A stretch of 64,000 nt of DNA from positions 479,818,530 to 479,882,529 of the forward strand of contig NC_057800.1 of assembly GCF_018294505.1 (NCBI RefSeq), given 5' to 3'. Positions within the stretch are counted from its first letter, which is position 1. Every line of letters starts with the position of its first letter. Under the pieces are notes generated by a model that was given only the letters and a program-made list of their open reading frames with translations, did not search any database and had not been told where the DNA came from. Shown here in pieces: positions 10,786 to 21,174 of this stretch. The DNA is from Triticum aestivum (taxonomy: Eukaryota; Streptophyta; Magnoliopsida; Poales; Poaceae). The position numbers and the translations under genes are program-made.

Positions 10786-12076
10786 TGATCTACAATGGTA
10801 AACACAAGATTTACTTTAGACATTGCTCACAATTATATTGCACTAGTGATTAAACGAATTTTAATATAAAGTGCACTCCCACTCAAATCAATATCTCTCA
10901 TAATTGAAAGTGAGTGGTTCAAGATCCTGATCTCGTTCACAAAGAATTTTGAACAACAGTCAACCTTTTTCCAATCATATCTCTATATGACTCTTGTTCA
11001 TCTTTCGATGCTTCATGCTCCGAGGTTAGAATGATTCTACCATAACATCAAGACATCCAACTGCTATCTTCTTGCTCGGTCTGACCTCGCCCGCCTTACA
11101 CTTCACGATCCATTTGTACTCGTGTGGACATGACGCACTCCGGAAAGCTACATGTTATAGATGGCTGCAACACTGGGAAGATCACCTTTTAACTTGATAT
11201 TTTCAGTGATATATCACCCTAATAATTGACTATTGTGCAGTAAAAAGTGCAAACAAGGGAGAAACATCTCAGGAAATTCATAATAGCATGATATGGTATA
11301 GCCCTGGGCGTCGGGTACTTCTTCATGGTTCTTCGTGGTCTTCATGAAAGTACTCTGGGACGATGTCATAGACACCATCATGTTCTCCTGCGTGTGTTGA
11401 AGCCACCTTGCTACGAGTTCTCCATAGCACGTCCGCCACTCCGTTGATAAAATAATTAGTTCTGACATGCAGGTCATATGAGTGACAATCCCTTGGCTCT
11501 AGCCATCATGTCGTACTGTGATGCACATGCCACTTAATGTTACATCATATAACCATCTCATGCATAAACTTGTTATCATGATGAAGGCTATACCACATCA
11601 CATGCATTCCTGCAAATCCAAGTTATCCTCTAATCGGTTTGACAAATTTTAATTATGTGGCTTCTAGTGTTTTCGGATAACACTAGCTACCTACATGCAC
11701 AATCAAGGCAATAATTCTTTTTGCTAGATTAAATTTTGGGGTGTGTGAGGGAAGAGACTTAGTTAAAAAAATCTCTAGCCCCACACCAAACTTCATCAAA
11801 TACGCATGACCCCCTAGAATATCGTTCATCTTCATTGCCCTCTTGTGTATGCGACGATTCACTATTCTTCACTATGAAGCCCAAAGAACTGTTAGCATAT
11901 CATCGACAGCTAGAGCCGATCGATTGTCAGACCTTTGTACAAAGCTACATCACGTCGTCAATGAACAGAACTAAAGCAACACTCGAGGGAAGCATAGCAA
12001 GAACATCAAACCCTCACATACACATGTGATCTAGAACGAAACCTGCATCTACTCATAGAACCGCACATGATGCCAC
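10786..12076 (-). other. Untranslated leader of the minus-strand Copia element
   Basis: About 1.3 kb lies between the gag start and the LTR end. A degenerate PBS (TGGCATCATGTG) abuts the LTR at 12065-12076 on the minus strand. The open frames here are short and show no recognisable domain. Confidence 0.7.
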
Positions 12077-12554
12077 TATCGGGAAACGTAGCAGAAAACA
12101 AAAAATTTCGCCCTACGATCACACATGAACAATATAAAGATGCATAAACAGTTTGGGTCATGATCATTACCTACTCGGAGTGCAACGGAAGTAGAGGAGT
12201 CAGTGCATATCATACTTGGAGTCCCTCGAACCGTTGTTTACGATCCCGTGAACTGCCCTCGAATGGAAGATCGAAAGCACGACCTTTCTACTTGGTTGCA
12301 AGCGTACAGTCTTCACAATCCGGTGACGCTTCATTGTCCAGAGCTAATAGTCACCGTAGAATTAGAGGGAGAGATTAGAACCACACTAGGCCTCTAATTA
12401 TGAGGATTAGAGGATCTAGGTCAAGCTCTAACTGATCAACTAGGATCAACTACATCTAGAACTAGAGGAACTAGAGGAGGCTCCAAAATGTGTATGTTCG
12501 AAAGGGCCAATACCTCAAGTATATAAATGGTAGAGGGGGAGAAAGGGGCTGCCA

Positions 12555-12643
12555 CCAAGGAGGGAAAGTCCCTCCTTGGGGCGCCAGCCATGGGGGGAGG
12601 ATCCCCCCACTCCAATTCGGCCTCCCCCTTAGGGAAGGGGGAG
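12555..12643. repeat. Three consecutive GC-rich hairpins upstream of the LTR TATA
   Basis: The first has an 11-bp perfect stem (12555-12565 with 12569-12579, 3-nt loop). The second has a 7-bp stem TGGGGGG/CCCCCCA (12591-12609). The third has a 9-bp stem CTCCCCCTT/AAGGGGGAG (12622-12643). They sit 27 to 115 bp upstream, in minus-strand sense, of the TATA box at 12519-12528. Confidence 0.8.
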
Positions 12644-13247
12644 CGCCACCTCCACTTGGGACTTTGTGGCCCAAGTGCCTTCCACTATTTGGCCTTTTAA
12701 GGCATGTTGATGTTAAATTAAATATAAAATCCCCCTAAAAATTACTAGAGCCTTTTATTATTAATTTAACATCACCAAAAATATTTTGCACCTATATATT
12801 ATTTATCGATAATACCTAGTACTCCCTGATAAACTCTGAAACCCTTCCGATGACCCCGAAACGCTTTCGGTTCTCTTCAAACTATTTCGAATATTAATGA
12901 AAAAATTCGACAAATAAATCCTCGATACTCTTATCCTAATAATACTCACCAGATCGTGATCACCTTAAGCTTGTAACTTGTAGGTTTAGTAAATCATAGA
13001 CATGAACAAAACTCCTTCGTTCAATGACAGATAGTGGAAAGATGGGCATCCATATCGATCCCTATGATTACATGAATGCCATTCAAGTGAACCTATGGTT
13101 ATCATGTGACGTTACCTTTGCTTCACGATACTTTGAAAAACCCGAGGTGAGATGTGTTGGTATCCTCTTGAATCATACACATGCTAACTATACCGGTCTC
13201 CTCGTTGCCGGTTTTGTTTTCCTTTCTTGTTGACATGTTCCAGCATC

Positions 13248-13252
13248 CCTGT
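13248..13252. repeat. Target-site duplication CCTGT, left copy
   Basis: CCTGT directly precedes the LTR start at 13253 and is repeated at 33046-33050 after the other LTR, showing that 13253-33045 inserted as one unit into a Copia LTR. Confidence 0.93.
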
Positions 13253-14443
13253 TGAAAGTACATATAGTCCCCATGCATGGTTTTGGTAATTAAACGACAA
13301 TCCTAATGGACTAATGTTTGCATTGAGATATACATTTGAAGGAAAGTTCCATTTGCAATGCATGAAGAATATTGAATGAATTGATGGATGTAATCCATCA
13401 ACATAAATATATGCATTGAGACTTGATAATGAATGACAATTCCTATGAAGAAACTATGGCATCAAGTTATATAGGAAGGTTTGTTCCATGGGTGATGCAA
13501 GAAGGAGATTAAATGGATTTGGAGTGAATGCCATATACATATAGTTGTGCATCAAGATTAATCATGGAGCAAAGATAAATGTTGACCAAGATGAAGATCG
13601 AAGATTGTCAACACACAAGCGCCAATCATGTGCCACATGAGGTCTTGTGGTACTGTTAGAATTTGTCAATTGCGCTTTGTGTACTAACCCATTCTATGTG
13701 TTTTCTATGTTTGTGTGTGCTAGGCGATTCTCATGGACTTACATAAAGAGAAAGATTTCAAGTGCCCATGAGAGGATGACATCAAGTGATGATGATCATG
13801 GTTTACAAGGGCAAGTTCAAGATAGGCAGTCTGGAGAATTACATGCTTGAAGCTTGCAGATGATCATGTGATGGACACATGAAGATGAATGCAAAGCAAA
13901 ACTTCCCACATTGTGTATGGGGGAGCTACTTGAAAACTTCACCAATGTCTTGCCATCAGCTTGAGCCAAGAAGAAACATCAACATCAAGCTCAAGTGAAA
14001 GGCTCGAGTCAAAGGTATTAGTTCCTTTGACGTTAGTGTTGTGGAATGATGACCACTGAAGAAACACATACACTCAAAAATGGATTCTCGATAGCTATGT
14101 AGTATAGCTCTTTTATGATTCTTGAGTTATAGGGATCCTGCACTATTAAGAGGGGATCAAAGGGGTTCGTGATGGATTTGCTCAAGTCAACATCTTCTCT
14201 ACACAATTCCACTCCTATCCTATATACCAAATAAAATCAAAGCCAAATAGGTTTCCCAAATCTAGGATAACACCTTTGCATATTTGGCATCCTCCGTTTT
14301 GGTTGATCTTGGATGGTTCTCTATGTGAGGACCTGGGGTTTTTCCATAGCTTCAAAACGAGCCCAAGATCATCGAAATCGGAGTTCGTATGGAAAAGTTA
14401 TGCATGTTTTACTTTCGGCATGCTGGCTGTTTTCTGCGGGGAC

Positions 14444-14679
14444 GGAAGTTCCGGGCAGCCCGGAAGTTCCGGGCAAGTTCCGGGGGAAGTTCTGGGTTAA
14501 CCAGAGAGTTTGCACATATCTGGTCCAAAGGGAGCCCGGAAGTTCCGGGCCTCCCGGAAGTTCCGGGGGCCAGAAGTTCCGGGCAGATTCCGGGCCAAGT
14601 TCCGGGCTAACCAGAAAGTTTGCACATGTGTGTCCAATAGCTGGCCCGGAAGTTTCGGGCCTGCCCAGAAGTTCCGGGC
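14444..14679 (+). repeat. GGAAGTTCCGGG minisatellite in the 5' LTR
   Basis: About eleven copies of AAGTTCCGGG variants occur in clusters separated by a longer unit containing TTAACCAGA(G/A)AGTTTGCA. Several units are perfect 7-bp palindromes CCCGGAA-G-TTCCGGG. The array ends 40 bp before the TATA box at 14719. The second LTR carries the same array at 31521-31749 with fewer units. Confidence 0.9.
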
Positions 14680-14718
14680 TGCGTTTTTCTGTGCATAACA
14701 GGCAGATTTGGTGGGGCA

Positions 14719-14728
14719 CTATATAAGG
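14719..14728 (+). promoter_or_regulatory. TATA box of SIRE-like 5' LTR
   Basis: CTATATAAGG sits 40 bp downstream of the minisatellite and is identical in the other LTR at 31787-31796. Confidence 0.75.
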
Positions 14729-15962
14729 CACCCTTCTTCCCCATCGAGTTAGTGCTTTTTGGATCTGAGATTTCCCCATTCTTTTGAGCTCTATCCTCCT
14801 CCCCCAAGCCTCAAAACTCCAATCCATTTGGGGGAAAACTATCCCATGGATCTAGGGTTCATTTGTTGACCTCCTCCATTGTTCCTCTCCTCTCCCATCC
14901 TTCCATATCATTAGTTGCTTTTGGTGGGATTCGAGAGAGAGGGATTTGAGCCTTCTCGTGCTAGACCCCGAAGAGATTTGTGAGAGTTCTTGAGAGAGAT
15001 TTCATCCAAGCATTCACCAACTCCTCCTATCTCTTTTGACCAAAGCAATTTGTGATTTGAGCAAGTCTTGAGCATTTCCCCCTTTATCTTGTTACTCTTG
15101 GAGGTTGGAGAATCCTAGGCGGTAGGAGTGCTCCGGTGAGGAATCAACTTTTGATTTGTCCCCCGGAAAGTTTGTGAAGGTTTGGAGGCCGCCTCAAGGT
15201 CTACCACTAGTGGTTGGGAATCACCTTCGTGGTGATATCTCAAGGAGAATAGGGTGAGCCTTCGTGGCGTTGGTGTGCCTTCATGGTAACATACACCTCT
15301 CTAACGGTGACTAGCTTCCCTCCAAGGAAGTGAACATCGGGATACATTCTCGTCTCCGTGACTTTGGTTATCCCTAACCCTAACTCCTTACTTGTGGTTT
15401 ACTTTGGTCATTTGACCGTGCATTCACTATATCTTGTTGTCCTCATTATATTGTGGTGGTTCATTATATTGTGTTGGCCATTTCCTTGTAGAGATTATTT
15501 AGGACTACACTTCATATTCCGCAATTCATACTTGCTACTATTGATATACTTTGTGATCAGTGTGAATTACTAACTTGTGTCATACACTTCCATATATTGT
15601 GATATTTCTCAAGTAAATTTGTGTAACTTACTTGAGTTTGCTTGTATCATTCAATTCCATATATTGTGATACAATTTGTGTAAGCTTGTATTGCTTACTG
15701 GTGGTTGTGTGTATTATTCATTTCCATATCTCGTGATATACATTGAGTAAGTTTGTGTGACTTACTTGTGCTTACTCATATCTTCGTTAGTCTCATCTTG
15801 TTTATGTTATGTTGTTGGTGCACTTAGTGAGCCTAGTATATTTAGGATTTGTGCTTGAAAAGTGTCCGCTTAGTTTATTTCCGCATTAGGATATAGCCAA
15901 ATCCATAAAAGATTTTAAAACGCCTATTCACCCCCCCTCTAGGCGACATCGTGGTCCTTTCA

Positions 15963-15967
15963 GTTGG
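15963..15967. repeat. Target-site duplication GTTGG, left copy
   Basis: GTTGG lies between the SIRE-like LTR end and the nested Gypsy start and is repeated at 24658-24662. The target was the first bases of the host element's primer-binding site. Confidence 0.93.
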
Positions 15968-16448
15968 TGTCGGTGTCAAAACCGGCGGATCTCGGGTAGG
16001 GGGTCCCGAACTGTGCGTCTAGGCCGGATGGTAACAGGAGGCAAGGGACACGAAGTTTTACCCAGGTTCGAGCCCTCTTGATGGAGGTAAAACCCTATGT
16101 CCTGCTTGATTAATATTGATGATATGGGTAGTGCAAGAGTAGATCTACCACGAGATCGGAGAGGCTAAACCCTAGAAGCTAGCCTATGGTATGATTGTTG
16201 TTCTGTATGTTGTCCTACGGACTAAAACCCTCTGGTTTATATAGACACCGGAGAAGGTTAGGGTTACACAAAGTCGGTTACAATGGTAGGAGATCTGCAT
16301 ATCCGTATCGCCAAGCTTGCCTTCCACGCCAAGGAAAGTCCCTTCCGGACACGGGACGAAGTCTTCAATCTTGTATCTTCATAGTCCAGGAGTCCGGCTG
16401 AAGGTATAGTCCGGCCATCCGGACACCCCCTAATCCAGGACTCCCTCA
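15968..16448 (-). repeat. 3' LTR of the nested Gypsy
   Basis: The 481-bp LTR reads TGTCGGTGTCAAAACC to GGACTCCCTCA on the plus strand. A minus-strand TATA (CTATATAAA) lies at 16236-16244. The next bases, 16449-16458, read GGGGCTAC in minus sense and are the likely polypurine-side primer. Confidence 0.92.
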
Positions 16449-16872
16449 GTAGCCCCTGAACCAGGCTTCAATGATGACGAGTCCGGCGCGCAGATTGTCT
16501 TCGGCATTGCAAGGCGGGTTCCTCCTCCAAGTACTTCATAGAAGATTTTGAACACAAAGATAGTGTCTGGCTCTGCAAAATAAGTTTCCACATATTGCCA
16601 TAGAGAGAATAATATTTACACAAATCTAATCTGCTGACGTATTCCGTAGTGCGACATCGCACCACGGCCAAGCCTTTATTCGAATCGTTTTATTATCCCA
16701 CCTCAGCGCGTCATGCGAGGCGGTTTCCTTGGCACGTCTTGTTAAAGCAGAGATCGTGTCCCCTTATTCCGGGATTCTCATCAATACGGGCGTGGGTAAC
16801 CCAACCGCTTCTAGGACTCCTAGACTATAGGCAAGTCCAAACGGCCACGGAGAGGACGCTTGATATTCACCC
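16449..16872 (+). other. Non-coding stretch between 3' LTR and antisense promoter
   Basis: About 420 bp has no supported frame. It contains the region upstream of the antisense gene's TATA box and so probably holds that gene's promoter. It is also the 3' untranslated region of the element's own minus-strand RNA. Confidence 0.6.
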
Positions 16873-16882
16873 TCTTTATAAA
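16873..16882 (+). promoter_or_regulatory. TATA box of the antisense gene
   Basis: CTTTATAAAG lies about 105 bp before the ATG at 16986, in a context free of upstream ATGs in frame with it. A start about 30 bp downstream would give a 5' leader of roughly 75 bp. This is inferred from sequence only. Confidence 0.6.
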
Positions 16883-16985
16883 GGGACAAGGCTTTTATTT
16901 TTTCCCTCCCGTGCTCAATCGAATCCTTCCCCCACCTCAAGCTCAAACACCCAAAGTTCAGGTCAGGTGCTCCGAACCTTCAATC

Positions 16986-19947
16986 ATGTCCGGATCTAGC
17001 CTTCAAGGCCGATGGGTGCCTTCCTCCGTCACGGAAGAAGACATCAAAAAGTTGAGGGAGGCCAGATATCTGACCGCCGAGGTTGTGCATCGGCTGCCTG
17101 CCCGAGGGCAGGCCGTCCCCTCCCCCAAACCCAACGAGAGCGTCGTGTTCGTCTCCCACTTCCTCCGAGGTCTAGGCCTTGCTCTGGATCCTTTCGTCAG
17201 GGGTTTGATGTTTTATTACGGGCTAGACTTCCATGATCTAGCTCCGGACTCCTTTCTTCATATCACGACATTTATTGTCGTGTGTGAGGCCTTCCTCCGG
17301 GTTACCCCTCACTTTGGCTTGTGGCTCAAGACCTTTGAAGTAAAGCCGAAGATGATCGAGGGGCAACATGCAGCGTGTGGAGGTGCCTCAATATGCAAGA
17401 TGACGGGAGCTCCATGGCCCAAAGGTTCCATTCCAGAGGTGTCTGAATTGTGGCAACAGGAGTGGTTCTACATCACGGCTCCTAGAAGTGCCAAGTGGGC
17501 GGCCGCCCCTGTTTTCCGCTCGGGCCCTCCACCACAACTGATGTCATGGATCAGCAGAGGTCTGAGCTGGGGTCCAGCCAAGGACGTGCCTATACTGCAA
17601 AGCCGCATTCGAGATCTCTTCAATGGAGATTTTAGTTTGGTTGCGGTAATACAAGTTATGCTGGTTCGTCAAGTCCAGCCTTGCAAACGCCGGCCCCTTC
17701 GCTTGTGGGAGTTCAATCCCGAGGGACCGCGTGTCATCCAAAATTTCCTCGGCCTGACGCACGAGGAGATGTACAAGTCATTCTTCGGACCCCAGGTAGA
17801 GTGTCCGGAAATCACCGAGGACGTGGGCTTGAGCAGTAACCGCGCCGCCGAACAGGTAAGGAATCTTCCGGCCGAACATACTATCTCTCATTTGTTACGA
17901 AGTTATTTCTGAGAGTTTGCTTTTTGACCAGGACTGGCTAACAAAGGCGAAGTTGATTCGGTGTTCGGCCCCCCTCCCTGAGGGTTTGGACAATCCGGTA
18001 TTGGAAAAGATGCTCCAGGTCGCACCTTGCCCGGAGCCCTTGAAGGAAGATACTGGGAAGGATAATACGGGCGGACGCGGGCCCCCAACGCTGCCCATTC
18101 TAACCGAGGGAGCGAGCGTCTCCATGAAGGAAGACGACCGGAGGAGGAAAAGGACTGCGCCCGGGGATTCGGAAGCCGAAGCTTCCAAACGGGAGAAGAA
18201 GTCTCCCACAGAGGGTCCTACCTTGGGGGGTGCTTTTGCCGCACAAAGTCCGCGGGGGGATCAATTCTCCAGCGAGTCGTAAGTGACCCGAAATACTTTA
18301 ATAGTACAGGTATGCCATCTTTTTCTTCTGAGAAAATAACCACCGCATATATCTTTGCAGTTCGGGCCTTAGCCCCTCTCAAATGAGCTTGTCTTCGGGG
18401 GATCTTCTTCCAGAGATGATGGATAGCGAAACGCCCCCTCCGGACTCCTCCGCTCCGGAAGCGGGCGACCCCGAAGTGTCGTCGCGGAGGGCCTCTCCGA
18501 GTCCGGTGAGGCCAGAAGATAATCCCATTGACCCCGAAGCTCCCAGTGTCCGGCTCCCGAAGAGAGCGGAAAAAAGAGTCCGGCACCGTCTGGTGTGCGA
18601 TCGGATGTTCTGAGGGAGTTGGTGGGGCGAGCGGCCATCTCAGATGAACACCGTGTGCTGATGAATACGGTGATGGAGAGAATCTCGTCCGCCGAAAGCG
18701 GATTGCATGAAGCTTTTATGAGTCTACTGACAGGCTTTGAGGTACGTAAAATAATGTATGATAGTCCTGCACATGCTAGGTGTGCCCTGTGTAGATAGTA
18801 GCCCCTGAGACTCTGGTTGTCGTCGGAAACGACGACGAACAGAGGATCATATTCCCAGGTAATAACCATACTGCCTCTATGTGCAGGTGATGGAAGCTCC
18901 GGTGGCTAGCCGGACTAGCGAGTTTGCCCATTTAAAACGGCAGTTGGATGCGGCAGACGCCGACATCGAGCTTGTTAACAAAAGGCTTGACGAGGCACAG
19001 GGTAAGTGTCATTATCTGGTAAACGCCACATAGTAAGAGCAGCATGATGCCAGTATCTTTAATATGTTGTGACTGCAGATGGAGCTGCCACTGTTGAAGC
19101 CTTGCGGGCAGAACTTGCCCGAGCCAAGGAACAAGCGAGGTTTAGTAATGCGGCTGCTTTGAAGGCGGCCGAAGAGTTGAAAACCGAGAAGGCCGCGCAT
19201 GGCGAGAGCCGAGATAAGATGGCCAAGATGGCCATAGAATTAAAAGCCGCCGCCGACCGTTGCCGGGTTCTTGAAAAGGAAAACCTAGCGAAGGCATCGG
19301 ACCTTGAGAAGGCTGCTGCGACGAGAAAAGACATCCGCTCTGCTATGAGGGCGAAGAAGGAGGAGCTGCGGGAAGCCGGGGATATTGTAGCTGGGAAATC
19401 CTTTATGTTGCGGAGGAAGTTCGGAGATCCACGGTATGCCTCTCTGGATCGGCTGTGGAGTTCGGAGGATGTGTATATGGATTTGGCGGCGAGCGCTGCC
19501 GATGCGGCCAAGTACTTCCAGGGTCAGACGGACCGTGAAGTGGACCAGCTGTTTTGGACACAATTCCATTCTCCCGAGCGTCCGCTTTCATTGACTGACC
19601 AATTAGCCGAATGGGCCGAACTGAATAGGTTGTCCGGACTCGCCATGAGGTCTGTTGTGGATCAGCTATGGCCGGAAAGGCCAAAACCGAACAGCTATTT
19701 CAGCTTGGTGCAGCAGCTCCTTGACGTGGTGCCGCGCATTAATGCGATGAAGAGGTCGGCGTGCATAGAGGGCTCACGGATGGCCTTTGCCCGTGTTAAA
19801 GCATACTGGGCGGAGATGGATGCTACCACTGTTGCAGCGCGGGATTCGGCCATAGGTCGAATGGCTGCTGAGCACTACTTTGAAGAAGTTCTTGAGGGTG
19901 CTCGTTTGATAGAGACCCAGTGCTCAAAAAATATTATGTTTGAGTGA
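16986..19947 (+). CDS. Five-exon antisense gene, 'putative gypsy type transposon' (PF04195-like) protein, one frameshift
   Basis: Exons read as 16986-17855, 17932-18278, 18361-18741, 18887-19001 and 19079-19947. All four introns have GT donors (GTAAGG, GTAAGT, GTACGT, GTAAGT) and AG acceptors (GACCAG, TTGCAG, GTGCAG, CTGCAG), and the codon phase (0, 2, 0, 1) agrees at every junction. Exon lengths sum to 2,582, one base short of 861 codons. The missing base is in the A-run at 18570-18575, where frame SVRLPKRAEK must change to KKSPAPSGVRSDVLREL. Exon 1 residues about 55-200 (FVRGLMFYYGLDFHDLAP, FIVVCEAFLRVTPHFGLWLK) match the PF04195 type by pattern. Exons 2-3 are Ser/Pro-rich and basic, and exons 4-5 begin with a coiled coil (ALRAELARAKEQARF onward). 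Function is unknown. It runs opposite to gag-protease, so its introns cannot be spliced from the genomic RNA. The single frameshift may be mutation or sequencing error. Confidence 0.82.
17856..17931 (+). other. Intron 1 of the antisense gene
   Basis: This 76-bp GT-AG intron has donor CAG/GTAAGG, a pyrimidine-rich tract TTTGCTTTTTGACCAG at the acceptor, and phase 0. Splicing joins ...RAAEQ to DWLTKAKL.... Without splicing the frame ends at 17910-17912. Confidence 0.8.
18279..18360 (+). other. Intron 2 of the antisense gene
   Basis: This 82-bp intron runs GTAAGT to TATCTTTGCAG and splits a Ser codon in phase 2. The unspliced frame hits a stop two codons into the intron. Confidence 0.8.
18742..18886 (+). 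other. Intron 3 of the antisense gene
   Basis: This 145-bp intron runs GTACGT to CTATGTGCAG in phase 0 and joins LLTGFE to VMEAPVASRT. Confidence 0.78.
19002..19078 (+). other. Intron 4 of the antisense gene
   Basis: This 77-bp intron runs GTAAGT to GTGACTGCAG in phase 1 and forms an Asp codon from G plus AT, joining LDEAQ to DGAATVEAL. Confidence 0.8.
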
Positions 19948-21017
19948 TATGTAATCTCATTGTAAGCGAAATGCTTTTATAAATTTTTATAAGGCTATTT
20001 TTATACTTTTGCCTGAAAGTAATATGATGCCTCCTGGGCGGCCGTTTATGTATACATGTGTATAACCTGAAAGATTGCAGCCGTCGGCTTCAACCCCCAC
20101 GCATATAATGCGGAGGTGCTCGCAAAAAACACGCGTTCACACTTAACCCAACGTCTTGGTCCTATTAAGGAGGTGATAGCGGAGCGAGCGAGGCAACCGG
20201 ACTATAATGCTTTAGCACTTTCACTTAGCCATAGGAGTTTGACAGTGGGGCTACTAGATAGCCCCTGGTGGCTCCGCACTCTCCCGATCCCGGGGTGCGT
20301 ACATGCCTGGCCGGAAAACGGCCCTTCGTTAAGGCGGAGGAATTCTAACATTCCAACAGGTCATCGAGTGGTTGACCAGTCTCACGCTATATCATGACAG
20401 TCAGTTTTCGGCTTTCTCTACTGAGGTGCTCGTCCGGATGAACCAGGGCACAATCGCAGTAGTTCTCCTGGTGCTACCTTAGCCGGTAAAGCGGAACGTA
20501 AGGCACCAAAACACAGGAGCCGGGCAAACCCAACATTTGACCAAAGACAATGATTCGGAGCTGATGCATATAAGGCCAAACTCGCGACGCCGAACACTCC
20601 CTAAGGTATTCGGTCTTTGTGGTATAAACCGGGCCTAAATAATGGCCTTTGTAAGAAGCCCCTTGTGTCCAGGTACGTGCATTGTTCTGGCGTGGCCACA
20701 TGCCAAGACGTCAGCATCCTTCTCAACGGTGGATATGTATCAACAAGAGACAGTAAAAAAGGTTTACGCAGGGTCTTAATCTAAAAAGAATCCTTGGAGC
20801 GGGTCCCTGCTGCACGTCTGCGCCTGTGTCTCCGTTGTGCCGTATCCTGGACGGGTGTAGCACGATGATCGTCTGTAAAAGAGAGGAATTTAGGTGAAAA
20901 AGTTGTCGTGCAAAAAGATAGTTTTTAAAGAAACCATGTATAATTCAAGATGAGAAAAAATTGCCACTTGTCTGCGCGCGTTGAGCCCCTTGTATTGACA
21001 AATAGGGGTGTGACCAC
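19948..21017 (-). other. Gypsy spacer, non-coding, where pol would be expected
   Basis: About 1.1 kb between the antisense gene and the protease linker has no frame with RT, RNase H or integrase motifs on either strand. In an autonomous Gypsy more than 2 kb of pol would follow protease. The AT-rich stretch just after 19947 (TTTTATAAATTTTTATAAG) could serve as 3'-end signal for the antisense gene. Confidence 0.7.
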
Positions 21018-21174
21018 TTATTCGGTATAAATAGCGGCGCCGGACTTGATTAGTTGTGTCTGAGGTCTTGACGACCTATTGGATGCTTTCGCTGGTCCGG
21101 GCGCCTTTAGTGTGCGGCTGCCAAGGCAGCCGCACTCTCTTCGGCGCGCAGAGATCGCTTGATATTTCCTTTCA
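21018..21174 (-). pseudogene. Frameshifted linker after protease (pol edge)
   Basis: After the protease frame stops at 21175-21177, a shifted frame reads VKGNIKRSLRAEESAAALAA and then KAPGPAKASNRSSRPQ and LIKSGAAIYTE. This resembles the protease-RT linker of this kind of Gypsy, so the polyprotein originally continued. No RT follows, so pol was lost here or in an ancestor of this lineage. Confidence 0.6.

Larger units (their letters stand above)
12077..13252 (-). repeat. 5' LTR of minus-strand Copia, low-coordinate part (interrupted)
   Basis: This is the 3' two thirds of an LTR that continues at 33051-33668 beyond the nested 19.8-kb insertion. Joined without one TSD copy, the LTR is about 1.79 kb. 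It ends at 12077 next to the PBS. A minus-strand TATA (ATTTATATAC) lies at 12519-12528, about 440 bp before the end, the same spacing as in the Angela-like LTRs. Upstream of it are three hairpins at 12555-12643. Confidence 0.85.
13253..15962 (+). repeat. 5' LTR (2,710 bp) of the SIRE-like element
   Basis: It starts TGAAAGTACATATAG and ends GTGGTCCTTTCA, and is matched by 30329-33045 with scattered differences. It holds a TATA box at 14719-14728 and, just upstream, a minisatellite of about eleven GGAAGTTCCGGG-type units. Reading frames over the minisatellite are open in several frames on both strands because of the repeat and are not genes. Confidence 0.92.

Noticed and set aside
14444..14679. 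CRISPR-like look of regularly spaced short repeats
   Set aside because: Units are adjacent or irregularly spaced with no unique spacers, in a plant LTR with a TATA box. It is a minisatellite.
14313..14827. Open frames of 137 and 152 codons, Gly/Pro/Ser-rich, across the LTR minisatellite
   Set aside because: They are translations of the GGAAGTTCCGGG array, open in several frames on both strands. The other LTR gives differently shaped frames.
19059..19511. 150-codon minus-strand frame opposite exon 5
   Set aside because: It is the Ala/Ser-rich mirror of a coiled-coil exon. It has no domain, and the plus frame fits the splice model.
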